NCBI RefSeq assembly: GCF_000739065.1
Contig: NZ_CP009149.1
Coordinates: 620,001-684,000, forward strand
Direction of reading: 5' to 3'
Length of the DNA stretch: 64,000 nucleotides
Source: Methanocaldococcus bathoardescens
GTDB taxonomy: Archaea; AGJL01; Methanococci; Methanococcales; Methanocaldococcaceae
The position numbers were made by a program, and so were the translations under genes. The notes under the pieces were generated by a model. It did not search any database, was not told the origin of the DNA, and saw only the letters and a list, made by a program, of their open reading frames with translations. Below are positions 38,867 to 49,596 of this stretch, piece after piece (position 1 is the first letter of the stretch; each line of letters starts with the position of its first letter).

Positions 38867-39724
38867 TTATTTTACTTTTCTGTTAATTAACGCATCTGGC
38901 AATGTGAATCTGTTTAATAAAGCTACTTTGTCTGGAATTGCTAAAGCTGCCTCTCCAGCGTTAGCTAATACGTTAGCTGCATTAGCTCCTAAGTCTAATG
39001 ACTTATCTGTCTTACCATAACATCCTCTACATGGAACTCCAGCATTTGGACACTTTGCTCCACATCCGGCTCTTGTAGCAAATCCTAAGCATGTGTAACC
39101 TTGCTCAAATAAACATCTTTCTTCATCAGGCTTTCCTTCAAAGGTTCTCTTAAACTTCTCTGGGAATACATTATCTTTCTTTCTTGGACACTCATCACAT
39201 ACAATTTTTGTTGGTAACTTTGGCTCTTCTCCATTTAACAATGCAACAATTGCATCAGCAATCATTTTTGGTGTTGGAGGACATCCTGGGATGATGTAAT
39301 CAACTTTTACAAAATCGCTTATTGGCTTAACATATTCTTCTAAAGCAGGAATTTCTTCAGAAGGAATTTCTCCTTTATTATCAGTTGAATCAGTTGTATA
39401 TACTGTATTTAACAGTTCTTCTTTTGTATATAAGTTAGCTAAACCTGGAATACCTCCATAAGCAGCACAAGTTCCCCATGCAATAACAATCTTTGATTTC
39501 TCTCTTATCTCATGGATTAAATGCTCATCGTGTTCATTTCTTATTCCTCCCTCAACTAAAAACACATCTATTCCTTCTGGAATCTCCTTAGGGTCTGCAA
39601 CTATTGGAGCATAGACAATCTCTAAATTCGGCAGAACTTCCAATAGCTTATCGTGTAAATCTAATAAAGAGATGTGGCATCCCGAACATCCGCATAACTG
39701 AATCATCCCCACCTTAACTGCCAA
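38867..39724 (-). CDS. vhuG: F420-non-reducing hydrogenase small subunit
   Basis: 285 residues. The N-terminus MIQLCGCSGCHISLLDLHDK binds the proximal cluster, with further Cys in IIPGCPPTP and in the C-terminal RAGCGAKCPNAGVPCRGC. It relays electrons from VhuA to VhuD/HdrA. GGGTGAT lies four bases before TTG 39724, which I take as the start. An ATG at 39706 has a ribosome-like GGTGGGG directly against it. Confidence 0.9.
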   Translation of the reverse strand: MAVKVGMIQLCGCSGCHISLLDLHDKLLEVLPNLEIVYAPIVADPKEIPEGIDVFLVEGGIRNEHDEHLIHEIREKSKIVIAWGTCAAYGGIPGLANLYTKEELLNTVYTTDSTDNKGEIPSEEIPALEEYVKPISDFVKVDYIIPGCPPTPKMIADAIVALLNGEEPKLPTKIVCDECPRKKDNVFPEKFKRTFEGKPDEERCLFEQGYTCLGFATRAGCGAKCPNAGVPCRGCYGKTDKSLDLGANAANVLANAGEAALAIPDKVALLNRFTLPDALINRKVK

Positions 39725-39792
39725 GGTAATCACCCTAAAAAGTTTAAATTAATTTTACAAATTGCCGGAGAACCCCTCACATGGGGGCGGTT

Positions 39793-39828
39793 GTTCTCTC
39801 GGTCCGGAAACCCGGTTCCCGAGAGAAC
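39793..39828 (-). promoter_or_regulatory. SECIS element of vhuD
   Basis: mRNA strand: GUUCUCUCGG/CCGAGAGAAC lower stem, GAA opposite A, CCGG/CCGG upper stem, GUUU loop. It starts 22 bases after the vhuD stop. An outer 8-bp pair, 39764-39771 with 39841-39848, encloses it. Confidence 0.9.
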
Positions 39829-39849
39829 TCATCCCTTTAATCTCCGGCT

Positions 39850-40254
39850 TTACTGAGCTTTGAGAGGGTTAGGTCCGAGTTTTTGGAGTTTTTCGGTCAT
39901 TTCATTAACGGCGGAGACAAACTTATCAGCTTCAGCAGCTGTCATGAAGTACATTTCAATTCTGTCTCCGCCGATTCCTAATTCATCCAATAATTCTTTA
40001 ACGAACCTAACCCTCTCCTCAGCCTTTAAGTTACCTGTTTCGTAAGCACACTCTCCTTTCTTTCACCCTACAACCATAACCGCGTCGGCTCCCTTTTGGA
40101 AAGCTCTTAAAGCATAAGTTATATCAAATTTACCAGTACAAGGGAGCCTGACGATTCTTACGGTTGTAGGGTATTGCATTCTACTTGTCCCTGCCAAGTC
40201 AGCAGCCCCATAACCTCATTGATAACAGCAGAAAGCAATTATTACTGGTTCCAT
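39850..40254 (-). CDS. vhuD: Hydrogenase/heterodisulfide reductase linker subunit with two selenocysteines
   Basis: 134 residues with two in-frame UGA codons: 40216-40218 (Sec13, context CCYQ-Sec-GYGAAD) and 40063-40065 (Sec64, context MVVG-Sec-KKGECAYE). Both sit where MvhD homologues have cysteines holding a [2Fe-2S] cluster. Standard gene finding would miss the gene. It connects the hydrogenase to HdrA. ATG 40254 lies about 90 bases after the hdrA SECIS. Several inverted repeats lie inside the coding region, including one beside the second UGA. Confidence 0.93.
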
Positions 40255-40344
40255 AACTAACCCCTCAAATTATTAATTTAGTTTAAATTGATGACAGCGT
40301 GAGAATTAAATTTATAATTGGCTAAGGGCGCCTGCCCCCCATCA

Positions 40345-40376
40345 GCACCACCCTGGCAGGTGCCTTCGGGTGGTGC
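40345..40376 (-). promoter_or_regulatory. SECIS element of hdrA (also upstream of vhuD)
   Basis: mRNA strand: GCACCACCC/GGGUGGUGC lower stem, GAA opposite A, GGC/GCC upper stem, ACCU loop. It lies about 125 bases after the hdrA stop and about 90 bases before the vhuD start, so it could in principle act on either gene. Confidence 0.88.
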
Positions 40377-40395
40377 CTCATCTGGCTTTTTCTAC

Positions 40396-40493
40396 CCCCA
40401 ATGTTGAGCTCATAACCTACGCCATATTTTAGATATTTTGATTTAAATTTAGAATAAGATAATTTCTGATAAGTTGGATGTAGGGCTTGTGCC
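40396..40493 (-). other. Antisense segments in the hdrA 3' UTR
   Basis: 40396-40423 is the exact reverse complement of hdrA 41825-41852 (28 of 28). 40476-40493 is the reverse complement of hdrA 41720-41737 (17 of 18, the odd position a G.U pair in RNA). Both targets lie downstream of the hdrA UGA at 41888-41890, by about 36-63 and 151-168 bases. The order is nested, so the two helices could form together in one mRNA, leaving the SECIS 20 bases from the outer helix. Role unknown. Confidence 0.87.
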
Positions 40494-40501
40494 TTAAGTT
40501 T

Positions 40502-42475
40502 TTAGCTTTCTAACTTTTGGTGAGCCTCTAATACTCCATCAATGAATGAGATTATTTGCTCATCTCTGTAGTATCTCAACTGCATTGCTCCACTTGGACA
40601 TGCTCCAGCACATGAACCACATCCTTTACATGCAACGTCATTGACTTGAGCAACTAAATGTCCATCTTTCTCTACATATGTTATAGCGTTGTATGGACAC
40701 ATCTTAGCACAAACTTGACATCCTCCACAGACATCTTCATCAACAACAGCTCTAATCATCTCAATCTTGAATTGTCCCTGTGCCATTGGTATTGAAACAG
40801 CACTTGCAGCCCCTTTAGCTTGAGCTACTGTATCTGGAATATCTTTAGGTCCTTGAGCTACTCCAGCAATTGCTATACCGTCAACTTTTGTGTTAACTGG
40901 AGCTAACTTTGGATGCAACTCTTTGAAGAATCCGTCTGGGCTTAATTCTAAACCAAGCATCTTAGCTAATTTTGGATTATCTGGTCTTGGTGATAAACCA
41001 GCTGACAATACAACTAAATCTGCTTCAATTTCTACTATCTCTCCAAGTAATGTATCTTCTACTCTAACAATTAAGTTCTTTGTCTCTGGGTCTTCCATTA
41101 TGCAAGCCGGTCTTCCTCTAATGAACTTAACTCCAAACTGCTCTTGAGCTCTTCTGTAATACTCTTCATATCCTTTACCAAATGCTCTGATATCCATGTA
41201 GCAGATATAAACTTCAGTGCTTGGGTCGTGCTGCTTAATTAACTGAGCATTTTTCAATGCGAACATACAACAGATTCTTGAACAGTAGTGCTTTCCAACT
41301 TTGGCATCTCTTGAACCAACACACTGGATAAATACAACTCTGTGTGGATGCTTTCCATCACTTGGCCTTATCTCATGCCCTCCTGTTGGCCCTGCTGGGT
41401 TAATCATTCTTTCTAATTCTAATGTGGTTATGACGTTGTCATAAACTCCATATCCATATTCTTCTTTCAATGTAGCATCAAATTCATCATAACCAACTGC
41501 ACAGATAATTGTTCCAACCTTTAACTTAATTTCTTCAGGTTTTTGGTCGTATCTTATAGCTCCAGGACCACAAGCTTTTTCACATAATCCACATCTTATA
41601 CAGTGGTCCATATCGATTGTATAGACTAATGGAACTGCCTGTGCGAATGGGACATAGATAGCTTTTCTTGTACCTAAACCTAAATCAAACTCGTTTGGCA
41701 CTTCAATTGGACATACTGCGGCACAAGCCCCACATCCTGTACAGACGTTTTCGTCAACATATCTTGGTTTTTTCTCTATTGTAACTTCAAAGTTTCCAAT
41801 GTATCCTTCAACATTTTTAACTTCGGCGTAGGTTATGAGCTCAACATTGGGGTGGTTTGCAACGCTAACCATCTTTGGGGCCAAAATTCACAGCGCACAG
41901 TCATCAGTTGGGAATGTCTTAGCAAGCTGAGCCATCCTTCCTCCAATTGATGGCTCCTTATCAACTAAATATACCTTATAACCTTGGTCTCCTAAGTCAA
42001 GAGCTGCCTGAATTCCAGCAATACCTCCTCCAATGATTAAACAGGATTTATCAACATCTACAATTTTTTGTGGGACATCTTCTAATCTCTTAGCTCTTTC
42101 AACTCCTCCAGCAACTAACTCCATTGCTTTTTTAGTTGCCTTTTCTCTTTCATTCATGTGAACGAACGAACAGTGCTCTCTAATGTTAATAAACTCCAAG
42201 TAATATGGAGATAACCCTGCTTCTTTTATACAATTTCTAAAAGTAGGTTCGTGGATTTTTGGTGTACATGCAGCAACAACAATTCTATCGAGGTTGTATT
42301 CTTTTATTGCCTCTTTAATCAAGTTTTGCCCTGGGTCAGCACACATAAAAGGATAGGTCTTAGCTACAACTACGCCATCTAATTTTTCAGCAAAATCTCT
42401 CACTGCTTCACAATCAACAACACCGTTGATGTTTGCTCCACAGTAACAGACAAATACCCCAATTCTTGGGGACAT
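40502..42475 (-). CDS. hdrA: Heterodisulfide reductase subunit A, selenoprotein
   Basis: 657 residues. It is read through UGA 41888-41890, giving Sec196 in TDDCAL-Sec-ILAPKM, where other HdrA proteins have Cys. The FAD-binding [15 protein letters not shown] is near residue 155. Ferredoxin-type [12 protein letters not shown] and [12 protein letters not shown] follow the Sec site, and two more ([24 protein letters not shown]) are at the C-terminus. HdrA bifurcates electrons from H2 to CoM-S-S-CoB and ferredoxin. ATG 42475 follows GGAGGTGA. First gene of the operon. Confidence 0.96.
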
Positions 42476-42526
42476 AGATTCACCTCCAAGAATAGAAATC
42501 ACAATCAATTAATTAGGAAGTTACCT

Positions 42527-42546
42527 ATAAAAATATATATTCTTAA
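42527..42546 (-). promoter_or_regulatory. Probable promoter of the hdrA-vhu-fwdB operon
   Basis: The minus strand reads AAGAATATATATTTTTATAG, an AT-rich TATA-like stretch about 55-70 bases before the hdrA ATG. The exact TATA register is unclear. No other candidate lies between it and the gene. Confidence 0.4.
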
Positions 42547-42634
42547 ACTGGCTAATGGAAGCTATTAAGCAATCTAATAGTATTATTTGATTTAAGAATA
42601 GTTTAATTTAATTAAAGTTTTTTGTATCGAAAAG

Positions 42635-42642
42635 TTTATATA
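42635..42642 (+). promoter_or_regulatory. TATA box upstream of the GC-rich ncRNA
   Basis: CGAAAAGTTTATATAGG contains a purine-rich BRE and TTTATATA. It lies 25-30 bases before the first G of the GC-rich structured segment, the expected archaeal spacing for an RNA gene starting near 42662-42666. Confidence 0.65.
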
Positions 42643-42663
42643 GGTAAAGTATATTATAACAAC

Positions 42664-42740
42664 TTGGCGCGGGTGGGACAGTGGTGAGCCCCCCACCTCA
42701 CCGCTGATAACCCGCGCCGTGGGAGCCGGCTCCGGTAGTA
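42664..42740 (+). ncRNA. GC-rich structured noncoding RNA, family not identified
   Basis: A sharply GC-rich island in an AT-rich gap. GGCGCGGGT (42666-74) pairs with ACCCGCGCC (42710-18). Inside, CAGTGGTGAG (42679-88) pairs with CTCACCGCTG (42697-706), leaving a C-rich loop whose CCCAC (42692-96) can pair with GTGGG (42719-23), an H-type pseudoknot. GGAGCCGGCTCC (42722-33) is a perfect palindrome. A T run at about 42781-42787 could end transcription. In AT-rich hyperthermophiles such islands are typically RNA genes. It could be one of the Hgc-type RNAs or a leader of the membrane gene at 42903. Confidence 0.65.
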
Positions 42741-42902
42741 TTAACAAAATTTACAGTTTAACACCCCTCCCCCACACATATTTTTTATTTGCTATTTTAA
42801 TTCATTTATTTGAATATTTAAAATAAGTTTTATTGAAAAATTATATATTTAAAAAAAGCACAACTCAAAATATCAAAATTAAATCTAAGGGGGAGGATGG
42901 GC

Positions 42903-43748
42903 ATGAGAAAATTTGAAGATTATCTTACTGAGTCTTTTAAATATGCATTCTCAGATATTAAAAAAGGAATAATTGGAGGTTTATTATTGGCAATCTCTGG
43001 AGTTTTTAGTGTTTTACTGTCAATAATCATGCTTACTATAGGAACTAATTCAAATCCAAATAATATTTTTAAAATATTAACAGGAATGTTAATAGCAATA
43101 GCTGTTGGATTTTTAATAAGTTTAGTAATTGGATTTGTAATAGATGGTTATTATGTAAGGATTATGAAAACTACAGTTGAAGGTTTTGATAATTTACCTG
43201 AATGGGATAATTTCATTGATTTGCTTATGAGAGGGTTTTTATACTTTGTCGGGGTTTTAATTTTGGCATTTATATTTTTAATAATTCCAATTATATTGTT
43301 TGGTATTGGGGTATTGCTAATCACACAAGATGAAATCATAGGGATGGTTTCTTTAATGATATCATTTGTAATATTTATTATATTATTAATATTATTATTA
43401 TTTTATCTTCCACTTGCAGAAGTTAATTTTTCAATTAATGGATTTTTAGGGTTTTTTGAATTTAAAAAAATAATTAAAATGATGTCATTAAAATATATAG
43501 TATTGGTCATTGTTGTTGGAATTATAGTATTAATAATTGAAAGTATTATCTCAGCTCCATTTATATTCATGGATATGTTATTCTCTCCTCATACACATTC
43601 ATATTATGCTAATACAATATCATCAACTTCATTCATTATTCAGCTAATTTCAGCAACAGTTTCTGGATTTGTTGGATTTTTCATGGCTGTGTTTTCAAAA
43701 AGAGCTATTGCATTATACTATAAAGATAAAATAGAAGAAGAGCGTTAA
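42903..43748 (+). CDS. DUF4013 membrane protein
   Basis: 281 residues and about six membrane segments. The FKYAFSDIKKGIIGGLLLAI start is typical of DUF4013, an uncharacterised archaeal and bacterial family. ATG 42903 is six bases after GGGGGAGG; ATG 42897 abuts that site. It converges on the ADP-ribosylglycohydrolase gene with 3 bases between stops. Confidence 0.75.
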   Translation: MRKFEDYLTESFKYAFSDIKKGIIGGLLLAISGVFSVLLSIIMLTIGTNSNPNNIFKILTGMLIAIAVGFLISLVIGFVIDGYYVRIMKTTVEGFDNLPEWDNFIDLLMRGFLYFVGVLILAFIFLIIPIILFGIGVLLITQDEIIGMVSLMISFVIFIILLILLLFYLPLAEVNFSINGFLGFFEFKKIIKMMSLKYIVLVIVVGIIVLIIESIISAPFIFMDMLFSPHTHSYYANTISSTSFIIQLISATVSGFVGFFMAVFSKRAIALYYKDKIEEER

Positions 43749-43751
43749 AAA

Positions 43752-44663
43752 TCAGAAAGTTAATTGATAGAGATAGTTAGCAAGTTCATAGATATAATCT
43801 TTATTTTTTAAACCCTCAATCCATTCTTTTAGAATATTTTTAAAGCCATAGTATGCCCCAGCCATAGCTCCATACATAGATGCTAAGCTATCAGTATCTC
43901 CCCCAGCATTTATGCATTTTATCATACCATTTTTGAAGTTTTTTGTTAGTAGATAGGTTGCTATTGCTGAAGGAACAACTTCTTCAGTTTTTACACCGGT
44001 TCCAAAGTAATCATATATATGAGATAACTCATCAAAGTTTTTAAAGTTTTTAATTTCTAATAATTTTTTAGCAAATTCTTCATCTATGTCTTTTATGTAG
44101 TTGTGGCAACTATCTAATAAGCTAAAATCTTTTTTGTCTTTTAACGCACTGCTAACAAAGAACGCTATAGATAAAGCTCCAGCAATTGCTGTTTTGTTGT
44201 TGTGAGTTATTTTTGATACCTTTATAACCTCTTCCTTTAGTTTATTTAAGTTGTTATAAAACACAATCCCTAATGGATAGATTCTCATTGCCGCTCCGCA
44301 ACTACTGCTATCAACTCCAGAATAATCATTATTTTCTAATTTTTCAATAGCCATTAATGATGTTAAACCAATATCTGGAGGGTTCTTGTTTTTCCAAGCT
44401 ATTAAACAGTTGGCAAATTTTTTTATATCAACTCCTTCTTTGATTAGACTTTTTATTAAACAGATAGCTTGCTCTGTGTCATCTGTCCATTCTCCTTTGC
44501 TTAACTTCCCAGCTAAGTAGTTTTTTGGCTCAACATAGTTATCTACAAATCCATAAAGCTTTTTTATCTCTTCCTTTGTTAGATTTTCAGTTGGCATTCC
44601 TAAAGCATCTCCAATAACTGCCCCAAACACAGAGCCAAAGATTTTATTTTTCATTTTTTCCAT
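43752..44663 (-). CDS. ADP-ribosylglycohydrolase family protein
   Basis: 303 residues. The fold's metal-binding motifs are present: GDALGMPTE near the N-terminus, [11 protein letters not shown] (about 59-69) and [19 protein letters not shown] (about 252-270). Members remove ADP-ribose from proteins or ADP-ribosylated small molecules using two Mg2+. The substrate here is unknown; no ADP-ribosyltransferase is nearby. Start follows TTGGTGAAACT. Confidence 0.87.
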   Translation of the reverse strand: MEKMKNKIFGSVFGAVIGDALGMPTENLTKEEIKKLYGFVDNYVEPKNYLAGKLSKGEWTDDTEQAICLIKSLIKEGVDIKKFANCLIAWKNKNPPDIGLTSLMAIEKLENNDYSGVDSSSCGAAMRIYPLGIVFYNNLNKLKEEVIKVSKITHNNKTAIAGALSIAFFVSSALKDKKDFSLLDSCHNYIKDIDEEFAKKLLEIKNFKNFDELSHIYDYFGTGVKTEEVVPSAIATYLLTKNFKNGMIKCINAGGDTDSLASMYGAMAGAYYGFKNILKEWIEGLKNKDYIYELANYLYQLTF

Positions 44664-44736
44664 AGTTTCACCAAAACAATAAATATTTTTTAAGATAATA
44701 AAAGTATTTAATAAAAATTATGTAATGGTGGCTGAA

Positions 44737-46604
<1,868 letters not shown>

Positions 46605-46749
46605 TCACCTTTTTTATGGGTTTCCAAAAGTAAAGGTATCCTAATTTCATATTTAAATATTACGTTCATCGTTTATGATTAACAAAACCTATAAAACATT
46701 AAAAATTCAAAAATAAAAATTAGGCAATAAAAATTAAAGGTTTGAGATT

Positions 46750-48618
46750 ATGAAAAATGCTTTAATAAATGCAACAACAAAAAAGTTTGAAATTATTGAA
46801 AAAAATATATTGCCAATAACTTGGGGACTATATTGGCATAATAAATTTGAGACATGGAAGTATGATGTTTATGATGAAAGAAATGTCTTTTGTTTTGGTA
46901 GAGGAGTTTTGCCAATTATAGGAGGGCATAGATTGATATTTTCCTTTAGGTCACCACTTTGGGATGGTTTTTATTTTTCATCAATGGGAGGAGCTGGATA
47001 TCAATTCAAAGGCACAGGATTAAACAATGTAGCAATTATTGGAAGATGTGAGAAGCCATCTTTATTAGTTATAGAAAATGAAGGGCAGTTAAAAATAGAT
47101 TTTATTGAGGTTAAAGAAAATCTTAAGACGGTATATAAAGTTAGCGACTATATTCTTGAGCTCTACAAAGATAAAAATATGAGAAGTGTTGTTGTTGGTG
47201 AGGCATCAAAAAGAACAAATATGGGGGCTTTATTTTCTCAAACAGTTAGAAATGGTAAATTTGTTGAAGGCTCAGAAGATTGGGCAGCAAGAGGAGGAGG
47301 GGGCTCTGTTCTTTATAGAGCTCATAACATAATAGGAATTGTGTTCTTTGGAGATGAAAAAGAAAATAAAGAGGAAAAAGAAAAAGCTAAAAAAATTATC
47401 GAAGATTATTATAAAAAGCCAATGAGTAAAGTTGTATCGGAACATACAAAAAAATATAGGTATGATGAAGAAACAAAAACTGGTGGAACTTTTGGGAACA
47501 ACTGGCTTTTGTATAAAGAGAAAGTCCCAATATTTAATTGGAGAATACCATATATAGATAAAGAGGATAGAAAAAAGATTTTAGATAAAATATTAAGACT
47601 TTACCTTGAAACATTCAATAAAGAAACTATAGAAACTAAAAAATGGACAAATTGTGGGGAGCCATGTCCTGTTGTATGTAAAAAGTATAGAAATAAAAAC
47701 AAAATTGATTATGAGCCGTATGCATCAAACGGAACATTATTAGGAATTTTTGATTTATATGAAGCAGATAGAGTTGTTAAAACAGTAGATGCATTAGGAT
47801 TTGATAGCATAGAGATTGGAAATTTAATTGCTTGGGTTTTTGAACTTTTAGATGTTGGTTTGTTAAAAGAAGATGAGCTGAATATAAAAAAACCAATATT
47901 TAATCATAAAAAGATTATAGATGGGGATGATGAAGAGATTAAAGAAATATCAAAACATAATGCTGAACAGGCAATAAAATTATTGTATAATTTAGCAGAG
48001 AACTCAAATGAAATCTATAAAATCTTATCATTAGGAAAAAGAAAGGCATCTAAAATATTAAATGAGAGATTTAAAAATAGAGTTAAGAAATTTGGCAAAA
48101 AATTCAACGATTTTGCTGTTTATGTTCCATTTGGTGATTGGGGAGAAATAGCCTCAAATCTATACTGGACTCCTGGATTCTTTATACCATTTGTTATTCA
48201 GGGAAGATATCTAACCTATTACAAACCAGAATTTAATGAACCAGAAAAATTAGCTGAATTAGTTGTAGAAAGTATAAAATTAGAAATGCCAATAGAAAAC
48301 CTTGGAATCTGTAGATTCCATAGAAGATGGGTAAAGCCTGTGTTGAATAATTTAGCTAAAGAGCTTTTAGGTATAGAAAATATTGTAGAAGATTCAATAA
48401 AACTCTATAGAGAAATTTGTAATTATAACAAAAAGATAGGATACCCTGCAAAAATTGAAAGTGAAAGAGTTAGGGATTTAATTATAGCATTAGCAAAAGA
48501 ATTTGGCAATGAAGAATGGACTAAAAAATTTGAAAATAGAGAAAATGTAGATGAGTATGTAAAAAGAGTCTTAGATAGATATTCTGAGCTCTTAGATATT
48601 GATTGGAAAATTAATTAA
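46750..48618 (+). CDS. aor: Tungsten-containing aldehyde:ferredoxin oxidoreductase
   Basis: 622 residues, the family's normal length. The N-terminal domain ends with AARGGGGSVL and the cluster ligands are in CGEPCPVVCKKY (about 305). The C-terminal half has the pterin-binding motif FDSIEIGNLIAWVFELL. It oxidises aldehydes to acids, reducing ferredoxin. It diverges from wtpA across about 150 bases, a logical pairing of cofactor metal uptake and use. Confidence 0.93.
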   Translation: MKNALINATTKKFEIIEKNILPITWGLYWHNKFETWKYDVYDERNVFCFGRGVLPIIGGHRLIFSFRSPLWDGFYFSSMGGAGYQFKGTGLNNVAIIGRCEKPSLLVIENEGQLKIDFIEVKENLKTVYKVSDYILELYKDKNMRSVVVGEASKRTNMGALFSQTVRNGKFVEGSEDWAARGGGGSVLYRAHNIIGIVFFGDEKENKEEKEKAKKIIEDYYKKPMSKVVSEHTKKYRYDEETKTGGTFGNNWLLYKEKVPIFNWRIPYIDKEDRKKILDKILRLYLETFNKETIETKKWTNCGEPCPVVCKKYRNKNKIDYEPYASNGTLLGIFDLYEADRVVKTVDALGFDSIEIGNLIAWVFELLDVGLLKEDELNIKKPIFNHKKIIDGDDEEIKEISKHNAEQAIKLLYNLAENSNEIYKILSLGKRKASKILNERFKNRVKKFGKKFNDFAVYVPFGDWGEIASNLYWTPGFFIPFVIQGRYLTYYKPEFNEPEKLAELVVESIKLEMPIENLGICRFHRRWVKPVLNNLAKELLGIENIVEDSIKLYREICNYNKKIGYPAKIESERVRDLIIALAKEFGNEEWTKKFENRENVDEYVKRVLDRYSELLDIDWKIN

Positions 48619-48619
48619 T

Positions 48620-49108
<489 letters not shown>

Positions 49109-49585
49109 TTAATCTTTGCAATATAAACTTATTTTAATAAAGCCATCTATTAAATAGTCAAAATCTATCTCTTTGTCCCATCCTGCCTTTTTAAATATAC
49201 TCATAAAACATATACCAATAACTTTTTTAGGCGAAAGTTTTTTTATTATTTCTTTAATTTTATCTACTTCTACCCCATATTTTGGCATTGCTAAACCTCC
49301 AAATAAAACAACTGCATCTACTTTATCTAAGCTTTCAAAATCTTCCATTTGCATACCTATATCTTTAATAACTAGTTTTTTAACATTGCTTAAATCCCCA
49401 TTCGGAATAAAATAACTCTCTTTATTTCTTATTGCATATCCAAACAATTCAGCAAAAGGTTGACAAACCCCAATAGAGCCAACAAATGCAACACTTTCTA
49501 TATCATTACTCTCTATAAAGTTTCTAAATTCTCTTAACATTGGAGAAAGCCCATCCTCCTCTTTTAATAATTTTAATGATGTCAA
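49109..49585 (-). CDS. DUF2124 family protein
   Basis: 158 residues with a Rossmann-like pattern: VAFVGSIGVCQPFAEL, VDAVVLFGGLAMPKYGV and VIGICFMSIFKKAGWD. DUF2124 is found in methanogens and has no known function. TTG 49585 is four bases after GGTGAT and is preferred to ATG 49597, which would overlap that site. Same direction as the upstream flavoprotein and the downstream ribC. Confidence 0.78.
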   Translation of the reverse strand: MTSLKLLKEEDGLSPMLREFRNFIESNDIESVAFVGSIGVCQPFAELFGYAIRNKESYFIPNGDLSNVKKLVIKDIGMQMEDFESLDKVDAVVLFGGLAMPKYGVEVDKIKEIIKKLSPKKVIGICFMSIFKKAGWDKEIDFDYLIDGFIKISLYCKD

Positions 49586-49596
49586 GAATATCACCA

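Larger units (their letters stand above)
42509..42902. other. Intergenic region between hdrA and the DUF4013 gene
   Basis: 394 bases between divergent genes. It holds the presumed hdrA promoter on the left, the TATA box and GC-rich ncRNA in the centre, and AT-rich sequence with a C-rich patch (CACCCCTCCCCCAC near 42761-42775) on the right. No further ORF with a ribosome site is visible. Confidence 0.7.

Noticed and set aside
34622-40493. Antisense UTR segments as an assembly artefact or as a CRISPR-like array
   Set aside because: Segments differ in length (13-28 nt), have no repeats between them, sit in matching places in two UTRs and are nested in order; an artefact is less likely, though I cannot exclude it without reads.
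35667-41890. Stop codons splitting fwdB and hdrA as frameshifts or pseudogenes
   Set aside because: The interruptions are single in-frame UGA codons at known cysteine/selenocysteine positions, reading frame is kept, and SECIS hairpins follow. They are selenocysteine codons.
42664-42740. The GC-rich RNA as a tRNA or fluoride riboswitch
   Set aside because: No cloverleaf or anticodon arm is present; a GCTGAT stretch recalls the fluoride motif but the conserved 5' part (GGCGATG) is missing.
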